The position numbers were made by a program, and so were the translations under genes. This document shows, in pieces, positions 19,490 through 33,373 of a stretch of DNA of 64,000 bases. Origin of the DNA: Hydra vulgaris (Eukaryota; Cnidaria; Hydrozoa; Anthoathecata; Hydridae). The notes below the pieces were generated by a model. It had not been told where the DNA came from. It saw only the letters and a list, made by a program, of their open reading frames with translations, and searched no databases. The stretch's first letter is position 1. Each line of letters opens with the position of its first letter. Location: positions 41,438,501 to 41,502,500 of the forward strand of contig NC_088933.1 of assembly GCF_038396675.1 (NCBI RefSeq), given 5' to 3'.

Positions 19490-22400
19490 ATTTGATTTTA
19501 TCGAATCATCGTCAGATTTTATTAGATCGAATAAACCTCCCATTTCTCGTTGTTATTTAACATCAAGATGCTTTTTGTGTTGTAATTTGTGCTTGAAATG
19601 ATTAACAAAACTCTAAAATAATTGTCATAAGTAAAATCTTTAGTTTCGTATTGGTCAATTAAAAGTTTTTTTTTAAAAATATCCAATTTATACGATTTGA
19701 TTCTATATTGTTAAAATTTTCTTCATTATATAATAAATTTTGAATATGAAGAGGCAGCAAACTTTTAATAGCTTGATCATGTATATTGTTTATTAAATCT
19801 TGTAAAACTTTTTCTTCGTGAACTAAAAATTGACATTTAATTTGGTTATTATTTGTTTTGACAAAGTACCGTAGTGGCCATTTACCATTAATTTTGAAAT
19901 GGCGTCTTTGACTTTATCATTATTTTTAACAGCTTATTTTCTTTGTTCTATATTTAGCCTTACCATGTTTCGAGCAAGAGGATATTACCATAGAGGTAAA
20001 ACTTTATAAATTTCTAAAATTTTGCAACCGCAAGATTTTGTTAACCATATTAAGGTGTCTAAAAATTCGCATGTTTCGTGCGGACCTAATTTCATTAATA
20101 ATTTAAGAGTTTTGTCTTTTTCGATGCCGTAACGCCCGTTTGCTTTCAAGTAACGTTTTGCCATTATTTCTGTCGTAGAATAATTTTCCAACGGAATACA
20201 ATCTTTTTCAACCATGGGAGAAAACCAACTACTTTTTCTTGATATGCAGGGTCCATCGCAATTTTGCAATGTACCAACGCGCCAGTAGAAAAAACGTTTT
20301 AACGTTTTAACGATAATAATTTTTTATCACATTGCCTAGTGTACGACACTCATAACCGAGCAAATACTTCATCTGAAAAGGTAAAGATTTTAATTGAGCT
20401 CCTCCATATTGTCCGTTTTCGTCCATAAATAATAAACAACCTCTTATATTTTTATTTAAATTCAATTCTTTTATTTTCGAATCAAAATAATCAGTGTCTA
20501 AAGCGTATCGTTGTGCTCCGTTGTTAGAGATTCCTCCTCGAACACTATTTTCAATCATTTGTTGATGTTGCGCCGTTAGAGGGTATTGTATTTGAATTAA
20601 ACTCTTTGTAGAGTTTAATTTACTTGTAAAACTAAACATGCTTAGATGAGGCAATATACGAAAATTGGTATTTTTAAAAGTTCTTTCATTAAAATCAATC
20701 ATAACAGAAGCAAGCGCGACAGTTTCCAAAACTGTATATATTGGCAATAACGATTTTAAATTTTTTGTTTCTAAAAAACTCTATAATTTTGAAACTGTCG
20801 TGTATGAATCTTTAATTTTTTTTATTTCCTCTTCCAAATTTTTAGATTTCATTAGATCGTTTTGGGCGAAAAGTTCTATTGAAGGCACACTTTTTTATTC
20901 AATGTTTAACAGTTCGTCATTAATTTGTGAATAGGGAAACAGATTTTTTTTTATAAAGCAATTTGTATTCATCATCGGAAATTAAATTTTGAATTTGTGG
21001 ATAAAACGGTTCTAAATAGTGTGTCATTGTAACAATAATTTCACGCTGAGCTTTTTTTGAAGTCATACTACTGGCTTGATCTAACGAAGAATTGAGCAAT
21101 CAAATCTTAACAAATACGTTTTCCATGTTGCTATATTTTAATAATGCGTCAGAAGATTCTGTTTCAGAATCAGCGCAATGATTATATAAAGGAATGTCGA
21201 GTATTTTTTAAAACCCTTCCATGATCATTATCCGGTTGTCAAAGGAAGCGTTATGGGCAAAACTGGGAGAAGCTAAATAATTATCAGTTCTGCCCAAGTT
21301 CTTGTTACAAAAATCATGCGCGAGTCCGTACGTTTCACCAGTAAAATGATCATGATCAATAACGGCATAGTCTTCAAAAGTAGAAAGGAACAAATTACAA
21401 CGAGCAAATAGTTTTTCTCGCGAATCTTTTATTCGAAGTAAGTTGTCAAATACAATTTCGGTTTCATAGTTGTTTTCAATATCGACCATGCATTGAAACC
21501 ACAATTGTGAATATGAAAAATTTAGTTTTGAAATAAAATATAAAAATGTGACAGGATCAATTTCGTTATTCTGTAAATATATCGATGGGACAGAAAATTC
21601 AGACACACATTTTTGAAAGAGATTGTTTAAAAAATAAGGTTAATTATGAATAATATCAACTTCGTCACCTTCAAACCATATTATTATTTTTTCTTTATCC
21701 ATTATGAGCGTACATAAAAGTTTAAGAAGAGATATAATATCATAAGCTGTTATTCGGACCGACTGACTTAATAATCCGATTTTTACTCTGTAAGAACGAA
21801 AACAAGTCCGCCATTTGCAACATATATAAAAACATAAAGATATTTGATAGAGATCAGTTTTAATTTTTTCAGCTTTGTTCGATATCAAGTAATTTTGAAC
21901 TTTTTTAGGAGTCATAAACAATTCTAACTTGGATATTTTTTTAAATAAAAAATTGACAACTCGAATACGGCGGTCAAAATAAATTTTAATATTGTTATGG
22001 TTTTGCATTTCAAATTCTTGAAGAGTCAGCGGTTTGTTATATATATCTATATATGATATTTTATCTATCGGGAGTCAACAGATACTGCACAACTGATTTT
22101 CTTTTTCCCATACTAAATTTCTATCTTCCTTTGAAATATTTAAAAAATCAAAGCGAGGTTTCAAAATTTGATATAAAAATCTTACCAAATTATCTGTTAA
22201 AATAATAATATGAAAGACTCGCAACTCTAATTTTAACTGTTCTATATTTTCACAAGTATCTCTTGTGTTATTTAATTTTTCCCACAAATTGTCTCTATGA
22301 GTCTTTTGTAAAATCGAGATAGCATTTTCAAAACAAAGTGGCAATTCGTTTAAAGGATTTTTTTGAAGACTGTCTATTGTGTTTTCGTAATAAAACACCC

Positions 22401-23854
22401 ACTGTGTGATAATATTTCCTAAAATATCCAAGCCAAACATTTTCTTGCTAAACTTTCATTTACACACTGAATACAACGCTGTGGCAATAATAACTTAATT
22501 CTGATAACGGCGTTATTGTATCTGAAGCAATGTTATTACTTTGTAAAATAGCCGTTTCACAATCATAAGTAATGAAAAACGGAAAACAGTTTTGACCCTC
22601 TCTAATAAATTGATCTTGTGGCTCGTAATAAGTCCTTTTGTCATTATAAATACACTTGTCAGGAACGTAAAAACATTTGCAAATTTTTTTATGCGAAATT
22701 TTTGCTGTAAATTTTTGTCCGCACTTGTCGCAGTGACAAATTCCTTCTTCATATCTTGTTTTTGAACTATGCAAATTTTATTGGTGTTGTCAGCATTTTT
22801 TCTTTCGTTTGCTTTTTGACGTTTTATTTCTGAAAGAAAGTCTTTATAGGGATTTTGGTCTTCTCTTGTTATATTTGCACTTTCGTAGATAATTTCAAGT
22901 AATAACTCCAAATTTTTTTTGTATTGCGATTTTAATCGAGGATGTAAAAGCCGAACTCTTTTTGTGTGTTTTCTCAAACTAAAAATTTTAAAATTTAATT
23001 TGTCAAAAGGAGGTTCGTAAAATATTTCGCAAAATTCTAAAAGTTATTCATATGTCATATTGTAACATTTAATTTTTAAAGATCGTAAGGCCGTATACAA
23101 GTGACCATTTTCGGTGTTTTCAAATAAAATTCGATATATTTTGTCTTCAGAACTAAAATCCGACAAGTTGTTTTCAAATAATTTAAGATTCCATTTTTTT
23201 AAGGTATTGGTTTTCCATTTTCGAATTAACAAACCGATCATTAAAGCAGCATAAAAACAAAGACCTCAATCAAATAACCGCTGTAATCTAAAAACATTTT
23301 TTTTTCTGATTATAATTAAAAACTGTCCACGTTGTCGGACGACGAATATTGCCGTCATGTGGACGATTCCATTCTCCTTCCCATTCGTCCAATGTTTTGT
23401 CTTTTTTTTTTCATGACATTTTTCTGAAATATGGACTTTTATTTTTTCATAATATTCAAGTCGTTTTTATGAAATTTTTTTTTTATTTTTTTCATAATAT
23501 TCAAGTCTAGCTTTTGCAATTTTGTCTTTATTTTTTTCATAATATTCAAGTCTAGCTTTTGCAATTATATCTTCATTTTTTTCATAATATTCAAGCTGTT
23601 TTTTGCAGTTTTGTCTTTTTTATTTCATAATATTCAAGCTGTTTTTTTGCAATTTTGTCTTTATTTTTTACATAATATTCAGGCTGTATTTTTGCAATTT
23701 TGTCTTTATTTTTTAAAAAATATTTATGGCATACATCTGCAATTTTGTTTTTTCGATATTTGCAAAACTTCTTTTCGTCATTGTCTTCTTCATTAATTTT
23801 TCTTTTTCCAGATAAATTAAAATTCCCTAAGTTTGACATTGAAGTTTCGCTCAA
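19490..23854 (-). pseudogene. Protein-primed family B DNA polymerase (Maverick pPolB), broken
   Basis: Begins at or upstream of ATG 23854 with Lys-rich tandem repeats (see 23430-23740). The exonuclease motif I is FFITYDCETA at about 22570. An endonuclease VII-like signature is present but split: CSIC near 22080 and IDHDHFTGETYGLAHDFCN near 21360-21290. Exo II-like HNASFDNR is at about 21245. The palm has motif A LLFMDENGQYGGAQ at about 20420 and motif B KLMVNGHYGT at about 19900. I found no YGDTDS-type motif C, so the C-terminal palm appears lost or too eroded to see. There are at least eight frame changes or stops. This enzyme would replicate the element by protein priming. Confidence 0.85.
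23430..23740 (-). repeat. 45-bp coding tandem repeat at polymerase N-terminus
   Basis: About six copies of a roughly 45-bp unit (TTTTTCATAATATTCAAGTC... on plus) which on the minus strand encodes a Lys-rich 15-residue unit, for example YEKNKDKIAKARLEY. Copies have drifted and some are frame-shifted. The unit would form a charged helical linker before the polymerase body. Confidence 0.8.
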
Positions 23855-24039
23855 TCGAATTAGACTTTTGATTTTAAAATTGCATAATCTGATGATGCGC
23901 CATTGACTGTCATTGTCTAAAATATTAAATATAGAACGGATATTGTTATCTTTAATATACTGTAAATTTACAAGTCCTGTTAACGGCTTAATGAAATAGA
24001 CAGGAGAATTGTAACACCTTTTTATTAACTTGCACCAAT

Positions 24040-24150
24040 TTTGCGCTTTTTTGCACCTATTTTTTGCACTATTTTTTGCACTATTTTTTTTTGCACTATT
24101 TTTTTTGCACTATTTTTTGCACCTTTTTTGCACCTATTTTTGCGCTTTAG
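24040..24150. repeat. TTTTTTGCACTA short tandem array
   Basis: About eight imperfect units of TTTTTTGCAC(TA/C), with variable T-run length. On minus they read as Lys/Ala/Gln repeats. The array ends about 60 bp from the left end of the inserted DNA transposon at 24211. Confidence 0.8.
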
Positions 24151-25349
24151 CCATTGAGTCGATAAGACGTGTTTTTGTTCGAGCGTAAGTTTCAGGATTT
24201 TATATATATACCCGTTGTGCACATCACTGTTGATTCAACGTTGACTGAGTGCTTCCGAGCAGTGTTGATTTACCGTTGACTGAGTGCAGAGTTTTGTTAA
24301 CATTTGCAACGGTGTTTTACAGTTGTTCCGTCAACGATGAATCACTGTTGCTTTGTTATTGTTAATTTAACGTTGGTTGAATGCTTTTTATTAGTGTTGA
24401 TCAACCGTTAGTTGACTGCGGAGTTTTGTTTACATTTGCAACGGTGCTTTAAGGTTTTTAACTGTTGATTTCACTTCGTTAATGAAATTTAATCGTTTAT
24501 AATTAAAAATAAATACAATATAAAGTAAATGAAAGTATATAAATACTCATTTAAGTAATTATATAGTTTTAATTATTTTGTGTTTTAATTATATAATAAT
24601 AATTAAGAAACAAGGAAACGATGAAGCGCATTTTTTATATTATTGTAACAAAACTATATATATATAGTTTTATGTATGCAAATGTATTCATAAAACTATG
24701 TATATATAATTTTGTTACAATAATATAAAAAATGTATATATACATTTGTTATGCACAAGTTTTATGTTTACAAATGTATACATTTGTTTTATACTTGCTG
24801 CGTTATTCCAACGAATAACTAAATTTTATTTGTAATTTATCTTAAAAGAGTATCCTTATACTAATGTCCTCTAGATCCTCAAGGATTTTCTTATGAAAAA
24901 CTTATGGATACAAAATAATTTTTTCCGTTTCTATTTATCTAGTAAATAATTAGAAACAGAAACAATATTAATTAATAAGTAAAATATTATCTGCATTTTA
25001 AATTTATTTTCAAATAAAACGATGTTATTTTTTTTTTTATTGTTTTCTGTCGTTTGACGTTTATATAGCGTGCCATGCATACGCAACCACTTTCCTATGG
25101 CGGTTGTTATGTCGCTATCTTTAGCAGTTTTATCTTGTAGTTTGATAGCATCTAAAAAAACACACAACATAAACAAACAATGATGCATCAAAAAAAGTAA
25201 CAACCCGAAATAAGTAAGAATCCGAAATAAGTAACAAGTATTATAATACGGCCGGATTTATGCCGAACGTTTATAGGAGCCCCACAGCACGGCCTGTGGT
25301 GGATTATGTGTTAAGCAAAAATAGGCAGTTACCTAAAGCCCGGATTGAA

Positions 25350-25515
25350 TATAGGACTGTAATTTTAGTATAAAGTTAGAAAGTAAACGTTAGTTACTTT
25401 ACTTTGCTTATTGACTTCAAAAAAAATAATCTAACGTTAGATTATTTTTTTTGAAGTCAATAAGTAAAGAAGTAAATAACGTTTATTTTCTAACTTTATA
25501 CTAAAATTACTAAAT
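25350..25515. repeat. Long palindrome (foldback MITE)
   Basis: The left arm (TAATTTTAGTATAAAGTTAG..., from about 25360) and the right arm (...CTAACTTTATACTAAAATTA, to about 25509) are near-perfect complements over about 70 bp and meet at the centre TAATCTAACGTTAGATTA near 25437. Hairpin-forming non-autonomous element or foldback; no coding content. Confidence 0.9.
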
Positions 25516-25516
25516 G

Positions 25517-25566
25517 TGTTGTTATACCTTTTATATTGTACAATATAAAAGGTATAACAACACATT
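25517..25566. repeat. Perfect 50-bp palindrome
   Basis: TGTGTTGTTATACCTTTTAT followed by ATTGTACAAT and the exact complement of the first part. It has essentially no loop and directly follows the larger palindrome at 25350-25515. Confidence 0.9.
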
Positions 25567-26299
25567 TTGTAATTCTAATTAAGCCTTCTGCCTAAGGCAC
25601 GAAATAAACCCGCCACTGAAGAGCATTTTAATGACAACCGATGGAAAAACAACAACAAGGTAAAAACTCAAAGATGTACTTACCAATAATAGCAGAAAAT
25701 AATACTGGGCACTTTTCACAAAATGAGATTTTCTGATTACTGTCTTTTATGTTAAAATGACACGAAGCCTCGTCGCTCATCAATTTTTTCATGACATTGT
25801 AAGTCATATCTATGGAAGATTTTCCACCAACATTACATACTGATTCTACCTGGGAAAAAAAAGTTGTTAACTTTAAAAACGACACAAAATTCAAGGTAAA
25901 AAACAACTTAAGCCAAAAACAAAAATAATAATGTACAACTTCTCACTGCATAATCCTTGTTTACTATTAGTCAGGGTAGCATGGTTTTAACCAAATGGTT
26001 TAAACCAATTAAAAAAATGTTGGTTTAAACCAAATTAATTTTCTTTTTTAAAAAGATTTGAACTTACAACAGAAAACTAAAACAGGGTTATGTTAACAAA
26101 TACAACTAATCTTTAATATAGATATTTTTTTTAAATCCATGATTTTTGTTTCTGTTTTTTCATAGAATAGAGTCCTCAGTGTTCTTATAGAACAGAGCAG
26201 TAATAAATTAGTAATAACACTTATTTATCTGTTTTCTTCTACAGGCTTTTTCTTCTACAGGCTTTTTCTCCTTCATTAGGTTCATCAAGAAGCATTGCT

Positions 26300-26525
<226 letters not shown>

Positions 26526-26580
26526 AATGTTTAGCAAAACTATAAGTAGTTCTAACATAATTTATTGATACCACAAAAAA

Positions 26581-28402
26581 TGTCTCAAAAAACTGGGCGC
26601 AAATGTGATATGATTTGGTTAAAATATATACGAGTGACTGTTCCGGAAAGAAAGGGGTGCAGAGCAGTTTGTAATGCGTGTAGAAAAGAAATGAAAGGTC
26701 AAATTCAAAGGATGCATGAACATATAAAAAAGTGCAAGCAATCACAAGCCCATGAAATTATGGAGTCAATGGAAGATCAACAACTTCTTGAAGGTAGTTA
26801 AATTACTGCATTGCCATTTTAAATTTAAACTTTCAATAAATTGTAAACATATATATTTGAATTATCATGTATAGACATATTAATTTAGAATAAATCAATA
26901 AACTGCAATTTCATTTTAAAGGTAACTCACCATCAACGTCACAACAACAAATGAAAAGGTCTCAGCTCAATTCAACGTCAGCTGATAAATATTTGAAAAT
27001 AGATAAGTTTTTCACACAAACAAGCCTCAAAGAGAAAGATTTATTTGATCTGCAACTTGGTAGATTTATATACAGTACAAACTCTAGCTTCAGAACAGTT
27101 GAACACAAAGAATTTTATATATAAAAATAAAAAATTTATCAATATGCTTTATCCAGGATACACTGTACCTAATAGAACTCAAATCGGAGGAGAAATATTA
27201 GATAGGGTTTATGCAGAAAAAATTGAAAAATGTAATGTATTGAATGGTAAAATTGTAGCCATGTCTTTAGATGGCTGGAGTAATGTACATAATGAACCTA
27301 TAGTTTGTATCTCTGTAATTACAGATAAAATTAACATTTTAGTAGAAACAATCAACACTTCTGGTCATTCACATACTGGTGAATATCTTGAATATCTTGT
27401 AAATTTGGATGCACAGTAAAAAGCTTTGTGACTGAAAATGCAACTAATATGAAATCAATGAGACAAGTACTGTCATCTATAAGAGATATTATCATAACTT
27501 TTGGGTGTGCTGCTCATATGCTGAATCTTTTAGCAAATGATCTTTACATTGAAAATGTGAGCAAATGTTACACAAATAATAAAATATATAAGAAATAATC
27601 ATAAAGCTGGAGCAATTTATAAATTAAATGGAGGAGCAAAATTGCCACTTTCTACTGAAACTCGCTAGAATTCTGTATGTGATTCACTTGAAAAATATGT
27701 CAACAACTGGAGCATCATTTTCACAATGTTTGAAAAAAATAAAGACTTAGATCCTATGATTGGTAAAAAAGTAAGTGATATACAGATAAAGCGAAACACA
27801 GAAGATTTATCAAAATATTAAAACCAATTGCAGTAGCTCTAGATAAGTTGCAAAGAGATCAAACAAAAATAAGTGACACTGTTGAAATTTTTAAAGATTT
27901 TATAAACAGTTTATCATTTTTAACAAACGAAAAAAAAAAAAATTGAATCTAGATACCTTCAGACTGTCAATGATGCTCATTTCCTGGCAAACACAATAGA
28001 TCCTTGATATTTTGGATGTAATCTTTTTGAAAATGAAAATGAAGCTGCCATGAATTTCGCAGATAAAGAGTTCAAGAATTTGTTACTAATAGTATTCAAA
28101 TTAAAAGCCAAATCTGCTCCATTCGATAAAAGCTATTTGTATAGTGAATCTGTTTTAAAAAATGTATCACCACTAGAATGGTGGAAATCTCTAAAAATTG
28201 TGATTTCAACATAATGGATATTGAAGGTTTATTAAATGCACCAGCTTCTAGTGCTGGAATGGAAAGAATTTTTTCAACTTTTGGCCTTGTTCATTCTAAG
28301 TTAAGAAATCAATTGCGGGTAGAAAAAGCAGCAAAGCTTGTATTTACATATAGAACATTAAACAATGATGTATTGAATAATTTTAATAAAATATTACAAT
28401 AA
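26581..28402 (+). pseudogene. hAT transposase, BED finger to dimerisation domain, broken
   Basis: Starts at ATG 26581 (MSQKTGRKCDMIWLKYI). A BED zinc finger follows: CRAVCNACRKEMKGQIQRMHEHIKKC (first C to last C about 26660-26738). The core includes IVAMSLDGWSNVHNEPIV at about 27250-27300, and FGCAAHMLNLLANDL-like residues near 27500. The C-terminal dimerisation motif APASSAGMERIFSTFGLVHS lies at 28240-28300, ending at 28402. An intron may lie between 26800 and 26920 (AAGGTAGTTAAAT...TTTTAAAGGTAAC). Stops and frameshifts at 27418, 27598, 27667 and others show it is dead. Confidence 0.85.
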
Positions 28403-30465
28403 TATTGATAAAGAATATAGTTTACTCAAATAAAATGCATTATACTTTTTTTTAATTTAAAAAGATAACTAAATACGGCATTATTTAATAAAAACCTAAT
28501 TTTAACCAAAAAAACCATGGTTTTTTTGGTTTTTTTAAAAAAACCCATGGTTTTTAGTTTTTTTCAAAAAAACCGGTTTTTTTGCAACCCTGCTATAAGC
28601 TGACAGATTAACTTCCAGATCCAAAATTTCATTAAAACTTAGTTTTGACACATGTAATGGTTTGACTAAGGATTTTAAATCATTCTGCTTAAATGAGAAT
28701 TAAGTCATTAAAGTTTTTTTCTATTCATGCTATTGCTGCTAACATTGTTCTTTTAAAGGCTTTAAAAAAATTAAGATAAATTTAATTTAGACAATTTTAA
28801 TTTACTAGCTACAACTAGGGTTATAAAATTACAGGAATAAAATTACTAGATTTGTTCATAAAGAAATATTAAATGAACTTTTTCTTACTTTGATCAGAAA
28901 TATGGTCTTTATCTGTTTCCCCAGCATTCTTATGAACTTCTTTATTAATTGCTTTTTCACAAGTTAACTAAAGAATGAGTATAGTTATCAGTTAGTTTGC
29001 AGATAATCACAAAAATAAAAAAATTTCGGCCAATAAATTTTTTTTTTGTAAAAAGAAGTCAAAGAAACTCAACTAAAGACTACTCCTTATTATTAATTTC
29101 AACATTACTGACCCCTTCACTGGAACTATTTGCTGCAGAATTGCTGTATGAAGATACACAAGAACCATTATCTGTAATTTATTGTTAATAAATCCATCAG
29201 TATGAAAACTTCATTCATCAGTATGAAAAAAGAACAGAAAGAAAACAAAACTTTAGTGAAACTGGATTTTTATAATATATAAACATAATCTTTACTGTCT
29301 AATTTTGGAAATGGTGTACTGGAAGAACAGAATTCATCCTCACTTGTTTCTGTATCCATTGACTTCTTTTTTTTTGATGTTCTGGCATTAGCAAATCTTT
29401 TTTCTAGAAATGAAACAAAAACCTTAGTTGTACTTATTGTTATTTCTTTTTTTTTTGAATATTTAAATTTATTCAATTGAAAATTTTAAAGTTGATCTAT
29501 ACATAAGAGTTACTTCAACACTACAAGTACTAGTTGTGGTTTTCTTGACTAATAACAGTAACATTCAATATAATCTGATTCAAATCAAAAAGTTTCATAC
29601 AAGAAATACATTTAAAAAATGCTCACCGAATTGGTTTTGATATGCAAATGAATAAATTTGGTTGTACTTTCTTTTTCCTAATTGTGGATTGTGATCAGAT
29701 TCAGATTCTGAGCATGTTTTAATGGAATCACAACTGATGTAACTCTCTAAAAATATACTAATTCACATAAATAAAATTCATTTAAATTTAGTATTATTTT
29801 AATAAATAATGAATTGAATTCCCTTATAAATACCTGCACTCCCAAAATTTTGTATTAAAACAAAAAATAACCAATTAGTTCCAGGATTTTGGAAACGTTT
29901 AATATGTGGCATCTTTAGTATCTTACATCTGTGGCATCTTTAGTATCTTACATCTACATCTTTAGTATTGCAAGGCCAACTAATAAACTCTTGTCCTTCT
30001 TCTTTTTCAATCCAGTTGGTTGGCACTGTGCCGTATTGGATTTTACTCCACCCATTTGCATGTGGTTCTACCCATTTTACTTTAAGAAAATGCCATAATT
30101 GTCGGAATAATATAATATCAGTGTCGGAATTGTAATCTATTTACAAAAAATCTTTTTGTAATATATATTTAAAATCAAAAATCAATTTAAAATAAGAAGA
30201 AAAAAGGTATTTGATAGTATTGATATGTGAATATTGACATTATTGGGTTTTTAAATATATTCAATAATTAAAAAAATATATCCAATAATTAAAATTACAA
30301 CTTCAAAACAAAATTAAATACTTAAATCAACTAACCAGTTAAAATCAATCAAACAATTAAAAACAATCAAACAGTTAGAATCAATCAAACAGTAAAAAAT
30401 TGTTCCAAGACATTAAAACAACAAAAATGAAAACAACAAATTTACATATACATTTATTTAATGTA

Positions 30466-32473
30466 TCAAATGTCACAATGAATTAAAGTCATAAAAACAA
30501 AACCCCCTTTTGAAAAAGGCATAATGATTGCATTGGAAAAAAGTGCTTCTTTTTTAAAAACAGATTCAGTATAATTATCAATCGTAGATATAAAAAAGAT
30601 ATTGTATGTAGACGACAAGTCTGGTTCATTAAAATAATGCAAGAAATATTTTAATTTGATTAACCTTCCAAGGAACATATCTTCACAAAGCTTTTTTGTT
30701 ATAATTGTGAACTCAGACTTTGCAATAAAAAAGAAGCTATTTTTTTCCCCTCATTTTCATGGAGTTGTGACTTTTCTTCTAACCTTTTGACAGTCTGAGA
30801 TATAACATATCTCCCTGAGTGTACCACTTTTTTTAAACATCCTAATTAATTTTCAAATGGATAAGCAGATAGCTCATTTAAAGACTTATTATGATTTAAA
30901 ACATCATCAGCTATGTGTATTAGAGAATGGACATTATAAGATGAAAAAGTCTCTCCATATAGTATAACAGCCTCATTAGTAAACCAAATAAATAACTTTT
31001 TGGAAAATATTACATAACGTTTTTGTTTACAGAAAACATTAGAAAGAAGTATACGCGTAGCAATTGACAAAGCAAGAAACAAATTGTATTCTTTACCAGA
31101 GATCTTACCTTTTAGTACAACTAATCCAGAGTACAAGAGAAAGAAACGAAACTCTACAGCCTTAAAATATAACAAGTCATCTAGTTTTGTTGCAGTACGT
31201 TGAAATTCTGAAGGGGTCATTTCTGCAATAAGAAGCATTTCAGCTGATATTTAATCAATTACATTTTGGTTTAATCTATGTGTTGATGGTCTTCTCACCC
31301 AGTTGTGTAACAATCTCTTCACCACTCCTAAACATATCAGATGCATGTAATCCAATACAAATCCACTTACCATAGAAAAGTCTTAAGAAAGTAAAGGAGA
31401 GAGTGGTTTGTGTTGATGTAAATCATAAACACCACAACTAAACTTTGCATCTGTTCTAGGTGGTGCAGATGTGCCTAACAGCCTTACACCTTGTTTAAAT
31501 GAACCATGCTCTTCACATCTTTCACAAGAGTTGTATCCACTGTGACCTTGAATACACTTTAAAAATGCTCTTGCTGGAGCGTCACATATAAAAGCAGTTA
31601 AACAGACAGGAAAATAAATATTATTATGCTCATACCCTTTATTTAACAAATGCTTCATTTCTTCAATAAACTCCTCAAGGTAGCAAGAAACATTGTTAGG
31701 TTTAATTTCACCATACCACAGAGCAACCAAATATGGAGAACTTTTATTAACTTTGATCAAAATTGGCCGAAACAATTTGCATTGACTTGAATATACCTTC
31801 ACTCCATTTATATTGACTGTCAAGTCTAAAGACTTCTGTGTATCTTTTGAGAATGCTAAATAATATAATAAAGCATTAGCTACTGTTAGATATATGAAAT
31901 CACCGCCAGCTTTTTTAATAATATTCATATTGCGTAATGTTTTCTTTAATGTTCTGTTATCTTTTGGTAAACTTGGTACAACACTATTTAAATAAATTAA
32001 AAGCTCATTTAACGGAGCAGTTTTAATGTTATGTTTTAAAGACCACGTTCGTAGAAAAGATATGGTTGTTACATCTTGATTAGCTATTTCAATATTTTCA
32101 TTTACATCTGTTGTACTGTTGTATATTTTTTCATTATCTGAGGAATCAATATCAAAGGGAACACAGTCATCTTCATCGGATAAAGTATAATTACTAGAAA
32201 AATTATTTATGCTGTCAGAGTCAGAGGAATAACAGTTTTTAAAATTTTGCTTAGTGCAGACAATATTTTCAATTAGTTTTTGATGGTTAGTTTCAATTGG
32301 AATTTTCTTGATGTTTGATAATTCTGCAGTAGAAACTGCTGAAGTAGAGCCTGATGAAGGAACTTTTTTGTCTCTATTCTTATCTTCTTCTAATTAATCA
32401 TTAATCTGACAATTTTTATTGCGCCAGTCTCTCATGTAATGCTTAAAATAACTACTTCGAGATTTTTTAATCA
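30466..32473 (-). pseudogene. CACTA-like (Transposase_21-type) transposase relic
   Basis: The minus-strand N-terminal part near 32470 reads KKSRSSYFKHYMRDWR. A Ser/Asp-rich linker follows, then WSLKHNIKTAPLNELLIYLN near 32040. The core is at 31383-31928: LDLTVNINGVKVYSSQCKLF, PYLVALWYGEIKPNNV, and the Cys cluster AFLKCIQGHSGYNSCERCEE. Further on (30846-31238): PSEFQRTATKLDDLLYFKAV, then YNVHSLIHIADDV. This order is seen in animal transposase-like proteins that I associate with CACTA/EnSpm (Transposase_21). The name of the superfamily is less certain than its transposase nature. Stops near 31250 and 31380 break it. Confidence 0.65.
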
Positions 32474-33373
32474 TAACCAGTAGTATATTTAACAAAACTT
32501 GGTAATTTTTCAAGTATTTGCTACAATTTTATCATGAAATAAAAATTATACGCTTATAAGAATATTCTAAAACTAGCAGAAAGCAACCAGTAATATGGGT
32601 TATGGTCGGTCTGTTACATAATTAATTTATAGAGGCTTTTCTCCACAATTTAAGGTTGTGAAACCTTAACTAATACCCTTTTAAAAAAACGCCTTCAAAT
32701 TGAAAAAACTAAACAATCTGTAAAATTAAGAAAATTGTCTTGAAAACTTTAGTTTAATTTAAAAGACATCATAATAGATTTAAAATATTTTCATTAAAAA
32801 GCAAAATAACAAATACTTCAAGGAGCCAAACTATAAACATTAAAGATAAAAAATCAAATTGAGATAAATAAATTGCATTTATATAGCTAAATATATTGTC
32901 TTGCCTTACAGTAAATTTTAAAAGCAGTGAGTTCAATAAATTAAACTACAAAATAATTATTTTTAACAATAGAATGTAGCATCATTATATTATGATAATT
33001 GGGTAATGAACCAATTTAACTATATTTAAGTTTAATTGGTGAAAAACAAATAAATTTCAATTAAAAAAGATAAAAACAAATTAAATATACAACATAATAT
33101 ATTATTAAAAAAAAAAATTACAAATTACAAAATTTAACCTTTACATACAATAACTTGTGACATGATTAAAATTTACCAATCACGCATGTATAAATGTGTG
33201 GTTGGTAAAGTTTTACTCGCGCTGAAACGACGTTGAAGCAACAGTGTCCTGACAACAGTTGTAAATGGCGATTTTATCACCGTTAGTTTATTAGTGTTAA
33301 TTCGTTGATCGCCGTTGATCACCACTCAACATCACCGGATCAACGTTGAATCAGCAGTGTTGTGCACAACGGG

